DNA of 64,000 nucleotides from Micromonospora sp. WMMD812 (GTDB taxonomy: Bacteria > Actinomycetota > Actinomycetes > Mycobacteriales > Micromonosporaceae): NCBI RefSeq assembly GCF_027497215.1, contig NZ_CP114904.1, positions 6,230,501 through 6,294,500 on the forward strand. The letters run 5' to 3'. The notes beneath the pieces are model-generated. The model saw only the letters and a list, made by a program, of their open reading frames with translations. It was not told the origin of the DNA and did no database searches. Position numbers and translations under genes: made by a program. This document shows positions 31,981-40,126 of the stretch, piece by piece. Position 1 is the first letter of the stretch; every line of letters starts with the position of its first letter.

Positions 31981-33177
31981 ATGTCCAACGGTGCGGAAGT
32001 TCGTCCCTTCCGGCTCGACATGCCGGACGAAGCGATCGCCGACCTGCACCGCCGGATCGCGGCCACGCGCTGGCCCAGCCGGGAGCTGGTCACCGATCGC
32101 TCCCAGGGCGTGCAGCTGGCGACGGTCCAGGAGTTGGCCCGCTACTGGACGACCGAGCACGACTGGCGCGCGCTCGAGGCGAGGCTGAACGTGCTGCCGC
32201 AGTACACGCCGGACATCGACGGCGTCGGAATCCACTTCATCCACGTGCGGTCGCCGCACGAGTACGCCCTGCCGCTGATCATGACGCACGGCTGGCCGGG
32301 CTCGGTCGTCGAGCTGCTCGGGGTCGTCGGCCCGCTCACCGACCCGACCGCGCACGGCGGACAGGCGGAGGACGCCTTCCACCTGGTGCTGCCGTGCCTG
32401 CCTGGCTACGGCTTCTCGGGCGAGCCGACCGAGCTCGGCTGGGATTCCAACCGCATGGCACGTGCGTGGGCGCAGCTGATGGACCGCCTCGGCTACGCGA
32501 GGTACGTCGCCCAGGGCGGCGACGTCGGCGCCAACGTCACGGACGCGATGGGCCGCCAGGCACCGGAGGGGCTGCTCGGCATCCACCTCAACCTGCTCTC
32601 CGGGGCGATCGCCATCAAGGACAAACTGCCGGCGGAGTCCGAGCAGGAACGCGCGGCGCTCGACGCGCTCAACACGTTCATGACGGACGGCTTCGGCTAC
32701 TTCCTGGAGCAGTCCACCCGGCCGCAGACGATCGGCTACTCCCTGCTGGATTCACCCGTCGGGCTGGCGGCCTGGATGCTCGACCACGACACGGACAGCT
32801 ACTACAAGATGTCCCGCGCGGTCGTCGAGGGCAAACCCGTGGGCAGCCTCACTCGGGAGAGCATCGTCGACAACATCACGCTGTACTGGCTGACCGGCAC
32901 CGGCGCCTCGGCCGCCCGGTGGTACTGGGAATTTGGGCGGTTCGTGGCCGCGGCGCAAGCGGCCGGCCAGGCTCCTCCGCCGGTCCGGGTTCCGGTCGGC
33001 TTCACGACGTTCCCCGGCGAGCTCTGGGCTGCCCCGCGCAGCTGGGCCGAGGCGGTCTACCCCGGCCTCGCGTACTTCAACGAGGCCGACCGCGGCGGCC
33101 ACTTCGCCGCCTGGGAAGAGCCCGACCTGTTCACGACCGAGGTACGGGCCGCGTTCCGGCCGCTGCGGAGATCCTGA
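31981..33177 (+). CDS. Epoxide hydrolase (EHN-type alpha/beta hydrolase)
   Basis: A 398-residue hydrolase with the N-terminal EHN domain of microsomal/juvenile-hormone-type epoxide hydrolases (VRPFRLDMPDEAIADLHRRI, then WRALEARLNVLPQYTPDIDG). The core has the oxyanion motif HGWPGS (HGxP), the nucleophile elbow QGGDVGANVTDAM (Asp nucleophile), and a C-terminal DRGGHFAAWEEPDLF with the catalytic His. Start: ATG at 31981 has AGG at 8 nt; an ATG two codons earlier is possible and the GTG at 31921 is less likely. Such enzymes open xenobiotic epoxides. It lies alone beside the IS110 remnant. Confidence 0.92.
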   Translation: MSNGAEVRPFRLDMPDEAIADLHRRIAATRWPSRELVTDRSQGVQLATVQELARYWTTEHDWRALEARLNVLPQYTPDIDGVGIHFIHVRSPHEYALPLIMTHGWPGSVVELLGVVGPLTDPTAHGGQAEDAFHLVLPCLPGYGFSGEPTELGWDSNRMARAWAQLMDRLGYARYVAQGGDVGANVTDAMGRQAPEGLLGIHLNLLSGAIAIKDKLPAESEQERAALDALNTFMTDGFGYFLEQSTRPQTIGYSLLDSPVGLAAWMLDHDTDSYYKMSRAVVEGKPVGSLTRESIVDNITLYWLTGTGASAARWYWEFGRFVAAAQAAGQAPPPVRVPVGFTTFPGELWAAPRSWAEAVYPGLAYFNEADRGGHFAAWEEPDLFTTEVRAAFRPLRRS

Positions 33178-33341
33178 GCCCGTACGGCCACCACGGTCAG
33201 GTCGACTTGCCCGCCGCCCGCCGCCCGCCGCCTGTCGCCCGCTGCCTGTCGCCTGTCGCCCGCCGCCCGGCAGGTCAGTTGCCCAGACGCGGTGGCTGAC
33301 CTGCCGTCGCTTCGGAGATCGCGGGTCGTCGGGCCGGCTGG

Positions 33342-33911
33342 TCACTCCGGGGGCCAGTTCCGCAGGAGGGTGTCGAGGGCGTCCAGCGCCCGCGCCCACG
33401 AGGCGTCCGTGGTGCGTGGGGTGTGGCGGAACCCGCCGGACCGCTCCAGGCTGACGTACCCGTGGAACGTGCTGTGCAGCATGCGCACCGCGTCGGTCTG
33501 GTCGGGCTCGGGCAGGTGGTAGCCGCGCAGGATCGCCCGCGTCATCTCGGCGTGCCGGCGGGCGGCGCTCGCGGCCGCCGTCTCCGGGTCGATGTCCATC
33601 TGCATCGCGGCGTACCGGCCCGGATGTCGTGTCGCGTAGTCGCGGTAGGCGTTGGCGAAGGCCACCAGCGCGTCCTTGCCCGCCCGGCCCGCGAGCGCGT
33701 CGGCGACCCGGTCGGCGAGCTCCGTCAGGGCGAGAGCCGCCACCCTGATCCGCAGGTCCTGGGCGTTCCTGATGTGGAAGTACAGGCTGGCGTCCTTGAC
33801 ACCGAAGCGGCGCGCCAGCGCCGAGATGGTCACGCTGTCGAAGCCGACGTCGTCGGCCATCTCCGCCGCCGCCTGGGTCAGGCGTTCGGCGGTCACTCCC
33901 GCACGCGCCAT
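33342..33911 (-). CDS. TetR family regulator with WHG-type C-terminal domain
   Basis: A 189-residue regulator. HTH: LTQAAAEMADDVGFDSVTIS and ALARRFGVKDASLYFHIRNA (residues 11-50). The C-terminal domain contains the block HPGRYAAM and the family-typical FHGYVSLERSGGF seen in the WHG-domain (TetR_C_33) subgroup. ATG at 33911 is preceded by GGAG. It is divergent from the FBP gene across a 60-bp gap holding symmetrical CTAG-containing sites. The 164 bp after its stop carry GCCCGCC/GCCTGTC microsatellite (33210-33271). Confidence 0.92.
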   Translation of the reverse strand: MARAGVTAERLTQAAAEMADDVGFDSVTISALARRFGVKDASLYFHIRNAQDLRIRVAALALTELADRVADALAGRAGKDALVAFANAYRDYATRHPGRYAAMQMDIDPETAAASAARRHAEMTRAILRGYHLPEPDQTDAVRMLHSTFHGYVSLERSGGFRHTPRTTDASWARALDALDTLLRNWPPE

Positions 33912-33944
33912 CGGTCACACTCCGCACCTAGAGTTTTTAAACGC

Positions 33945-33967
33945 TTGCCTAATGGTACTAGGCTAGT
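33945..33967. promoter_or_regulatory. TetR operator overlapping a leaderless promoter
   Basis: GCCTA (33947-33951) and TAGGC (33959-33963) form one symmetrical pair; ACTAG-G-CTAGT (33957-33967) forms another. TAGGCT (33959-33964), inside both, is the -10 hexamer that would start the FBP transcript 7 nt later at its ATG. The arrangement implies steric repression by the divergent TetR protein. Confidence 0.55.
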
Positions 33968-33971
33968 GCCT

Positions 33972-34457
33972 ATGATGCCCGTTACCGAGCCCGCCATCCG
34001 CGCCTCCTTCGTCAACTGCACCAAGGGCGAGGCGAAGCGCCTGGCCGTGCCCCGGGACCTGGACGTGCGGCCCTGGGGCGACCTCGACTTCTTCGGGTGG
34101 CAGGACCTCTCCGGGGGCGAGCGGGCCTACCTGGTCGCCGAATCCGGCACGGGCCTCGTCGGGGTGGCGCTGCGGGTGGCGTCCCGGACCGGGCGGGTTC
34201 GGCGCAGCATGTGCTCGCTATGCATGACCACGCACACCGGGGACGGCGTCTCGCTGATGACCGCCCGCAAGGCCGGGCCGACCGGACGGCAGGGCGACTC
34301 GGTAGGCCTCTACATCTGCGCCGATCTGGCCTGCTCGCTCTACCTGCGGGGGAAGAAGGACGCCGGACGGCGCCTCGACGAGACCATCACGCTGGCCGAG
34401 AAGATCGAGCGCACGACGGTCCACCTCGCGGCCTTCCTGCGGAAGGTCGCCGAGTGA
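33972..34457 (+). CDS. FBP-domain zinc protein (EF-G-binding FusB-like C-terminal domain)
   Basis: A 161-residue protein with the treble-clef zinc domain shared with FusB/FusC, which rescue EF-G from fusidic acid. Zinc ligands are CSLCMTTH (about residues 81-88) and CADLACSLYLRGKK (CxxxxC, about 114-127). The N-terminal part DLDVRPWGDLDFFGWQD is the actinobacterial version; the FusB helical N-terminal domain is absent. Actinobacterial FBP proteins are abundant and uncharacterised; resistance should not be assumed. Start is one of two adjacent ATGs at 33972/33975, with no ribosome-binding site and a -10 element 7 nt away. Confidence 0.88.
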   Translation: MMPVTEPAIRASFVNCTKGEAKRLAVPRDLDVRPWGDLDFFGWQDLSGGERAYLVAESGTGLVGVALRVASRTGRVRRSMCSLCMTTHTGDGVSLMTARKAGPTGRQGDSVGLYICADLACSLYLRGKKDAGRRLDETITLAEKIERTTVHLAAFLRKVAE

Positions 34458-34484
34458 CCACCCGGCGGTGGCCGCCGGGCCCGG

Positions 34485-34931
34485 TCAGGCCCGGCCGAGG
34501 CCATCCTCGGGTCGGCCGGCGCCACCCTCGGCCCGGTGGCTGCCCGGCTCGGGCTCGGGCGCCGCCCCGAGCCCGGTGGCCTCGGTCCGCGCCGCGGCGA
34601 CGATGGCGGCGGCCTCCGATCGAGCGGCAACCACCAGAGCCTCCGCCTCGCGTCGTGCTTCCTCGCGATGGTCCCGGGCCTGCTCCTCGGCCAGGCTGAG
34701 GATCTGCTCCACCCTCGTGCCCAGGCCACTCAGCGTGGGCCGCTTGTCCGCCGGACGCGGAGAGTCGCCGACGAGGTCGGTCTCCCCGGCGCCGAAGAAC
34801 GAGAGTCCCAGGCCGACCAGGCAGGCGACGACAGCCGACGGCCCCGCCGCCGAGCCGAGGCTCGGGCCGAGCCAGATGCCGACCCCGAGGCCGAGCAACG
34901 ACACCGCGAGCATTCGGATTCCTCGGCGCAT
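34485..34931 (-). CDS. Membrane protein with C-terminal coiled coil
   Basis: A 148-residue protein: two hydrophobic segments (RMLAVSLLGLGVGIWLG and SAVVACLVGLGLSFFGAG) followed by an alanine/glutamate-rich helix, VEQILSLAEEQARDHREEAR, EAEALVVAARSEAAAIVAAA, of the kind seen in DivIVA/Wag31-like and ATP-synthase b-type stalks. GGAGGAGGAGCG precedes the ATG at 34931, an excellent ribosome-binding site. I do not recognise a named family; a membrane-tethered scaffold is a reasonable guess. Confidence 0.75.
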   Translation of the reverse strand: MRRGIRMLAVSLLGLGVGIWLGPSLGSAAGPSAVVACLVGLGLSFFGAGETDLVGDSPRPADKRPTLSGLGTRVEQILSLAEEQARDHREEARREAEALVVAARSEAAAIVAAARTEATGLGAAPEPEPGSHRAEGGAGRPEDGLGRA

Positions 34932-35073
34932 CGCTCCTCCTCCGCGGTCGGACGGGCGCGGAACGGCGCCCGGTTCCACTGTGCACACCGAATCAACCCG
35001 GGCGGTGGGCCGGCCGCCCGGTCCCCGGCCGCTCGACCTGCCGGTGCGGGCGTGGATCGATATCCTGCCGCGC

Positions 35074-35454
35074 ATGCATCGAAGCCGCGTCTACGCCCTC
35101 CTGATCGACGCTCCCCGAGCCGACGCCGACCGCGCGGTGGCCTTCTGGTCGGCCGCGTTCGGCGTCCCCGCCGAGCCGTACGCGCCGGAGCCGCAGTTCA
35201 CCGACCTGCACGGCGCGCTGCCCGGACTGGTCACCGCGGTACAGGCGGTCGACGACGCGCCCCGGTACCACCTGGACATCGAGACCGACGACGTGGAGGC
35301 GGAGACGGCACGGCTGGTCGCGCTCGGCGCCACCGAGGTGTCGCGCTGGCAGGAGTGCCGGATTCTGCGCGCACCGGGCGGCCACCTGCTCTGTGTGCTG
35401 CCGGTGGAGACCGCGCCGGAGGTCTTCGACGCGCAGGCGAAGACCTGGCCCTGA
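35074..35454 (+). CDS. VOC family protein (glyoxalase/dioxygenase fold)
   Basis: A 126-residue vicinal-oxygen-chelate protein with the two beta-alpha-beta-beta-beta halves: YALLIDAPRADADRAVAFWS with AFGVPAEPYAPEPQFTDL, then YHLDIETDDVEAETARLVAL and RAPGGHLLCVLPVE. Such proteins are lyases, dioxygenases or drug-binding proteins; actinobacterial single-domain members are mostly uncharacterised. TATCCT lies 7 nt before the ATG at 35074, indicating leaderless translation. Confidence 0.86.
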   Translation: MHRSRVYALLIDAPRADADRAVAFWSAAFGVPAEPYAPEPQFTDLHGALPGLVTAVQAVDDAPRYHLDIETDDVEAETARLVALGATEVSRWQECRILRAPGGHLLCVLPVETAPEVFDAQAKTWP

Positions 35455-35595
35455 CGGCCCACCGCGCCGCGGCGGCACGGACCGGCCGGGTCGGCGGCAC
35501 GACGGACCGGCACCCGATCGCAGCGGGCACCGATTGTCGGGCCCGGCCTGCCCGGACGCGCCTAGCGTCGCGGTGGACAAGGGAAGGAGACCGGG

Positions 35596-36462
35596 GTGCT
35601 GGAGCGGCTCAACCAGGCCATGGCGTACCTCGAGGAGCGGCTCGACCAGCCCGTCGAGGTGGCCGAGCTGGCGCGGATCGCGATGACGTCGGAGTACCAC
35701 TTCCGGCGGCTCTTCTCCGCGCTGGCGGGCCTGCCGCTGTCGGAGTACGTCCGGCGGCGGCGGCTCACCGTCGCGGCGGCCGCGGTGCTCGCCGGCGAGG
35801 AGACGCTGCTCGACATCGCGGTGCGCTACGGCTACGGCTCCGCCGAGGCGTTCGCCCGGGCGTTCCAGGCCGTGCACGGCGTCGGCCCGGGCGAGGCCCG
35901 GCGGACCGGGGCCACCTTGCGCGCCCAGCCCCGGATGTCCTTCCGCCTCACCGTCGAAGGGAGCAGCAGCATGCGGTACCGGATCGTGCAGAAGGACGGG
36001 TTCCGGCTGGTGGGCCGCAAGGCCCGGGTGCCGCTCGTGCACGAGGGGATGAACCCCGCCATCGTCGCGTTCGTCAAGGGCATCGACCGCGAGACGGTCG
36101 GCCGGATGGAGGCGCTCTCCGACCAGGAGCCGGCGGGCATCGTCAACGTCAGCGACAACCTCGCCGGCGATCGCGCCGAGGGCACCGAGCTGGACTACTG
36201 GCACGGCGTGGTCACCGGCGCCGAGGCGCCGGCGGACCTGGACGCGCTCGACGTGCCGGCCGGGAGCTGGGCGGTCTTCCAGACCTCCGGCGCGTTCCCC
36301 CAGGCGGTGCAGTACCTGTGGCGGGACGTCTTCACCCAGTGGTTCCCGTCCAACCCGTACCGCAGTCGGCCCGGGCCGGAGATCTCCCGGACCCGGCTCT
36401 CCGCGGACGGGACCGAGGCGGACGCCGAACTGTGGATTCCGGTGGAGCGGATTCCCGCCTGA
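35596..36462 (+). CDS. AraC-type regulator with GyrI-like effector domain
   Basis: A 288-residue regulator. Residues 5-100 hold two AraC helix-turn-helix units (VEVAELARIAMTSEYHFRRL and LLDIAVRYGYGSAEAFARAF). Residues 125-288 are a GyrI-like/BmrR-like ligand domain (MRYRIVQKDGFRLVGRKARV, LDYWHGVVTGAEAPADL, PAGSWAVFQTSGAFPQAVQY). This is the SbmC/Rob-like combination that binds hydrophobic small molecules. GGGAAGGAGA precedes the GTG at 35596. No target gene is adjacent in the same direction. Confidence 0.92.
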   Translation: MLERLNQAMAYLEERLDQPVEVAELARIAMTSEYHFRRLFSALAGLPLSEYVRRRRLTVAAAAVLAGEETLLDIAVRYGYGSAEAFARAFQAVHGVGPGEARRTGATLRAQPRMSFRLTVEGSSSMRYRIVQKDGFRLVGRKARVPLVHEGMNPAIVAFVKGIDRETVGRMEALSDQEPAGIVNVSDNLAGDRAEGTELDYWHGVVTGAEAPADLDALDVPAGSWAVFQTSGAFPQAVQYLWRDVFTQWFPSNPYRSRPGPEISRTRLSADGTEADAELWIPVERIPA

Positions 36463-36529
36463 GCGGGCCGGCTGCCCTCATCGAGAGCCGGGCCGGGCGG
36501 TTACCGGAAAGGTGACGGCGGGGCAGGGC

Positions 36530-37033
36530 CTACCGCGGCCCGTCCCCGCCGTCCCACACCGCGCCGGCCGGCAGGTACCAGACCTCGTCCGCACCGCCGA
36601 GCGCGTGCGCGAGGACCAGCCGGGCGTGCGCGTCGAGTTCCGGCAGGCGGTCCGGCGGGAACCACTCCACCGCCTCCGACTCGTCGTCGTTGACCCGCGC
36701 GGTGCCGCCGAGCAGCCGGCACTGGAAGCCGAGATTCAGGTACTCGCAGCGGTCGCCGTTGGGGTAGGTGTGCGGGTGCGAGACGACGCTCGCGAGGCGG
36801 ACCGGCTCCACGTCCAGGCCGGTCTCCTCCTGCACCTCGCGGACCACGGCGGTCGCGGGCTGCTCGCCCGGCTCGACGAAGCCGCTGATCACCGACCAGC
36901 GTCCGTCGTCGGACCGCTTGCCGAGCAGCAGCTCACCGGCGTCGTTGCGGACCACCGCGCTGACGCTCGGCAGCCAGAGCAGGTCGTGGCCGATGTGCTT
37001 GCGCATGCAAAGGATGTAGTCCGGTACGCCCAC
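36530..37033 (-). CDS. NUDIX hydrolase
   Basis: A 167-residue nucleotide-diphosphate hydrolase. The complete Nudix box is present at about residues 50-72: GFVEPGE, then seven residues, then REVQEETGL, matching GX5EX7REUXEEXGU. The preceding VSAVVRNDAGELLLGKRSDD and SVVSHPHTYPNGDRC segments are typical of ADP-ribose/NADH-type actinobacterial members. TAGGGT 6 nt before the GTG at 37033 fits a leaderless mRNA. Substrate is undetermined. Confidence 0.93.
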   Translation of the reverse strand: MGVPDYILCMRKHIGHDLLWLPSVSAVVRNDAGELLLGKRSDDGRWSVISGFVEPGEQPATAVVREVQEETGLDVEPVRLASVVSHPHTYPNGDRCEYLNLGFQCRLLGGTARVNDDESEAVEWFPPDRLPELDAHARLVLAHALGGADEVWYLPAGAVWDGGDGPR

Positions 37034-37076
37034 GCGGCGACCCTAACCCGCGGGGATGCCGCCGGGCGGGCCGGAC

Positions 37077-38351
37077 TCAGCCCGACCAGCTGAGATCCCG
37101 GCGGAACCGTTCGTACTCCCGGGACAGCTCGGCGTCGATCCGCGACATCCGCTCCTCGGTGAGCACCACCGCCGGGTCGTGTCGGGGCCCGTCGGTGAGC
37201 ATCCGACGGCGCAGGCCGGCCGGTGGGTGCGAGGCGAAGAGCGAGGATTCGTCCCGGACCGACAGTTGGCGCAGCAACGGCAGCTGCTCGGCCGCCGCGT
37301 CCCGGGCCTCGGCCACCGCCGTCCGCCACCGCTGCGGGCCGTGCCCCGCCCGCGTCTCCCGGCGTACGGCGAGCGCCACCGACTCGTGGCGGAGCGCGGT
37401 GTCCAGCAGGCCGGTCGCGGCGTCGGTGCCGGCTGCCCGGGCCGCCATCTCGTCGGCCCGGTACTCGGCGCGCTGCGCGTCCCGCAGCGCCACCGCGAGC
37501 AGCACCAGGTGTACGCCGAAGAGCAGGCGCGACAGCGTCCACTGGAACGCCTTGGCGATCGCCGCACCGACCATCTCCACGAGGCCGCCGCCGGCGACGG
37601 TGTCCACCGGTCGGACCAGATCGGCGGCCGAGCTGAGCATGGTGAACGCCGGCTGGGTGAGCAGCATCCGGCGTGGGTCACCGTTGCCGAAGTGGCCCAG
37701 CTCGTGGCCGAGCAGGGCGACCCGTTCCCGCGCGTCGAGCGCCCCCCACCACGGCAGCCCGAGGCAGAGCACGCGCCGGCGGCGGAGGCCCACCGTCCCG
37801 GCGTACGCGTTGAGGTCGCCGTCGACGCCGATGACGTGCGGGGTGGGCGTCCCGATCGCCGCGGCCACCTCGTCGACCAGCCCGAACAGTTCCGGCGCCC
37901 GGTCCCGGGTGAGCACCTCCAGGTCCGGATCGAGCCGGCCGAACCGGGGACGCAGCGCGACGGCCAGCCCCAGCAACGCGACACCCGGCACGACGGCGAG
38001 GCTGGGGAACCCGAACGCCACGGTCAGCCAGACGCCGGTGACGGCCAGCGCCAGCACGCCGACGGTCAGCGCCACCGACGCGAGCGCGGTGAACACCGCG
38101 GCGCCGCTCCATCCGCCGGCGCCGAGCGGACGTCCGGCGAGAAGGGCGAACTGCCGTCGGGTGAGTCGGTACGCCAGCCGGTGGGTCCACCGGTCCACCC
38201 AGGTCCAGCCGAACTCCGGGGCGCGCCGATGCCGGTCGAACGCGTCGAGGTTCCACTCGCAGTGGGCGCACCAGGGGTGAGCTTCGAGCACCGAGACCGT
38301 GGCCGCGCAGCAGTTGGGGCAGGCGGCGGGGTCCGCCGTCGTGGTGATCAC
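37077..38351 (-). CDS. M48 family metalloprotease with N-terminal zinc ribbon
   Basis: A 424-residue membrane protease. The N-terminus carries a CPNCCAATV ... HPWCAHCEWNLDAF four-cysteine ribbon (residues 11-36), then two helices (about 83-105, 110-130). The catalytic motif LLGHELGHFGNGDP (HExxH) lies near residue 213 and the third ligand region EYRADEMAARAAGTD near 300. M48 proteases of this size (HtpX/Ste24-like) degrade or process membrane proteins; the added zinc ribbon probably recruits a partner. Start GTG at 38351 with CAGGAT 8 nt upstream. The 221 bp upstream contain a GCCGCCGTCCCG short tandem repeat (about 38415-38445). Confidence 0.92.
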   Translation of the reverse strand: MITTTADPAACPNCCAATVSVLEAHPWCAHCEWNLDAFDRHRRAPEFGWTWVDRWTHRLAYRLTRRQFALLAGRPLGAGGWSGAAVFTALASVALTVGVLALAVTGVWLTVAFGFPSLAVVPGVALLGLAVALRPRFGRLDPDLEVLTRDRAPELFGLVDEVAAAIGTPTPHVIGVDGDLNAYAGTVGLRRRRVLCLGLPWWGALDARERVALLGHELGHFGNGDPRRMLLTQPAFTMLSSAADLVRPVDTVAGGGLVEMVGAAIAKAFQWTLSRLLFGVHLVLLAVALRDAQRAEYRADEMAARAAGTDAATGLLDTALRHESVALAVRRETRAGHGPQRWRTAVAEARDAAAEQLPLLRQLSVRDESSLFASHPPAGLRRRMLTDGPRHDPAVVLTEERMSRIDAELSREYERFRRDLSWSG

Positions 38352-38572
38352 GAAGAGGGATCCTGCCCATCGCCGTCCTACACCGGAACCATCCGTTCGG
38401 CCGAGGCCGGCCGGCCGCCGTCCCGGCCGCCGTCCCGGCCGCCGACGGCCGGTATCCCTGCCGTTTTTGCCGGATTTCGGCGCGGGCCGTCCGTAGCGGA
38501 TCTACTGTGGAGAGCACGGCGACTTGCGGTGTTCCGGTGGCGGCCGGGTGGTTCGCGGTGCACAGTGATCTC

Positions 38573-38776
38573 ATGAGCGACAGCGGACGTGGTGCGCACT
38601 ACTACTGGTGCACCCGACACCACCGGGTCGAGACCGACGCCGACGTGTGCCCGGCGAAGCACGTGCTCGGCCCGTACGCCTCAGCCGCCGACGCGGAGAA
38701 CGCACTGCAGCGGGTGCAGGAGCGCAACGAAGCGTGGGACGCCGAGGACGCCCGTTGGGCCGGGGAGGACAGGTAG
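38573..38776 (+). CDS. Small hypothetical protein with Cys/His pattern
   Basis: A 67-residue protein: MSDSGRGAHYYWCTRHHRVE, then DADVCPAKHVLGPYASAADA and a helical acidic end. The spacing WCTRHHRVE...VCPAKHVLGPY with a following ENALQRVQERNEAW helix looks like a real small zinc or SPOR-like domain and is seen, by my recollection, as a stand-alone gene in related genomes. The ATG at 38573 is preferred because the sequence before it is not protein-like. No function is known to me. Confidence 0.72.
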   Translation: MSDSGRGAHYYWCTRHHRVETDADVCPAKHVLGPYASAADAENALQRVQERNEAWDAEDARWAGEDR

Positions 38777-38859
38777 AACGGCGCGGGACGGCCCGCGTCG
38801 AGGTACTCCGTGCTCCGCGAGGAGACACGCGAGAGCACGTCCCCAAGGAGGGAACCGAG

Positions 38860-39618
38860 ATGGCCGAGACACAGAAGGCCACCACGCGCCCGGCCGCCAG
38901 ACGTACCACCGCGAAGAAGACCGCCGCGGCGGAGCGGAACACGGCAGCGAGCCGGACCACCCCCGCGCGGCGGGCCACCGGCACGGCCGCGAAGGCGCCG
39001 GCCAAGAAGGCGGCCGGCGGGGCGGGGCGCGCTCCGGCGAAGAAGACCACGGCCGCCAAGGCCCCCGCCAAGAAGGCGGCGACCCGGGCCTCGACCGCCG
39101 CCAAGAAGACCACCACGACCGCGAAGAAGGCGCCGGCCAAGTCCGCGGCCGCGGCGAAGAAGGCCGGCACAGGCGCCCGGAAGACGACCGCGGCCGCGAA
39201 GAAGACCACGACGGCCGCGAAGCGCACCACCACGTCGGCGGCGAAGAAGACCACGGCGGCGGCGCGGAAGACCACCGGGACCGCGAGGAAGACCGCCACG
39301 ACCGCCGCGAAGAAGACGACGGGCGCCGCGAAGAAGGCGGCGGCGAAGAAGGCTCCCGCGAAGAAGACCACGGCGAAGAAGGCTCCCGCCAAGAAGACCA
39401 CGGCGAAGAAGGCCCCGGCCAAGAGGACGACCGCCGCCACCCGCCCGACCGGCGCGGCCCGTACGACCGCCGCGGCCCGTACGACCGCGGCGAAGAAGGC
39501 GCCGGCCCGCAAGACGGCCGTCACCACCGCGCGGAAGACGGCGGCCACGAAGGCGCCGGCCCGCAAGACCGCCGCGCGGACCACCACCGCGCGCACCAGC
39601 CGGACCACCAGCCGGTAG
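38860..39618 (+). CDS. Histone H1-like Lys/Ala/Thr-rich protein
   Basis: A 252-residue protein composed almost entirely of K, A, T, P and R in degenerate repeats of AKKTTA, KKAPAKK and ARKT type; the stretch around residues 155-190 repeats AAKKAPAKKTT nearly exactly. It resembles the C-terminal tail of mycobacterial HupB and of eukaryotic H1, but no HU domain is present. It should bind DNA or RNA through charge. AAGGAGGGA stands 5 nt before the ATG at 38860, the strongest ribosome-binding site in the region, suggesting high expression. Repeats make length variation between strains likely. Confidence 0.88.
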   Translation: MAETQKATTRPAARRTTAKKTAAAERNTAASRTTPARRATGTAAKAPAKKAAGGAGRAPAKKTTAAKAPAKKAATRASTAAKKTTTTAKKAPAKSAAAAKKAGTGARKTTAAAKKTTTAAKRTTTSAAKKTTAAARKTTGTARKTATTAAKKTTGAAKKAAAKKAPAKKTTAKKAPAKKTTAKKAPAKRTTAATRPTGAARTTAAARTTAAKKAPARKTAVTTARKTAATKAPARKTAARTTTARTSRTTSR

Positions 39619-39677
39619 GAGCCCGGACCGGCGCAGGACCAGGATCCCGACGGCCCGCCGCCCGCGGCTCGCCATCC

Positions 39678-39960
39678 GGTGGCCCGCTGCCGGTGGCTTG
39701 TCGTCCGGTGGCGCGCCGTCCGTGGTCCGTCATCTGGTGGCCCGTCATTCGACGGGTTGCCGCCCGGAGGCCGGCCGCCGGGGGCCTGCCGTCCCGTGGC
39801 CCGTCATCCGGTGGTCGCCGCCCGGAGGCCGGCCGCCGGGGGCCTGCCGTCCCATGGCCCGTCATCCGGTGATCGTCGCCCAGAGGCCGGCCGCCCAGAG
39901 GCCGGCCGCTGGCAGCCTGTCCGTTATCCGGTGGTCGCCGCCCGGAGGCCGGCCGGCCGC
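39678..39960. repeat. 58-bp minisatellite
   Basis: About 3.5 to 4 units with a 58-bp period; the segment GCCCGGAGGCCGGCCG recurs at about 39762, 39820 and, changed, 39878 and 39940. The unit also carries GTGGCCCGTCATCCGGTGGT. 58 is not a multiple of three, so the open frames over it are incidental. It fills the 508-bp gap between the H1-like and RNB genes; the remaining 160 bp show no gene. Confidence 0.88.
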
Positions 39961-40126
39961 CGGGGGGGCCCCGCCACTCGGCGGACCCTGCCTCCCTCGA
40001 TCGTCCGTGGTGGCCGAACGGGGCGGGGCGTCCGCCGCCGACGCCCCGGTTCCCCGGACCACGCTGACTCGCAGGCCGACGCGGCCGGGGGAGGCGGATC
40101 ATCAGCCACGCTGTCAGGATGGACGC

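Noticed and set aside
33972..34457. Calling the FBP protein a fusidic acid resistance gene
   Set aside because: Only the zinc domain is shared with FusB; the helical N-terminal domain required for resistance proteins is missing.
38810..40126. Upstream extension of the RNB nuclease across the H1-like gene and minisatellite
   Set aside because: The frame there is Pro/Arg repeat sequence out of frame with the H1-like protein; conserved RNB sequence starts just after 40127.
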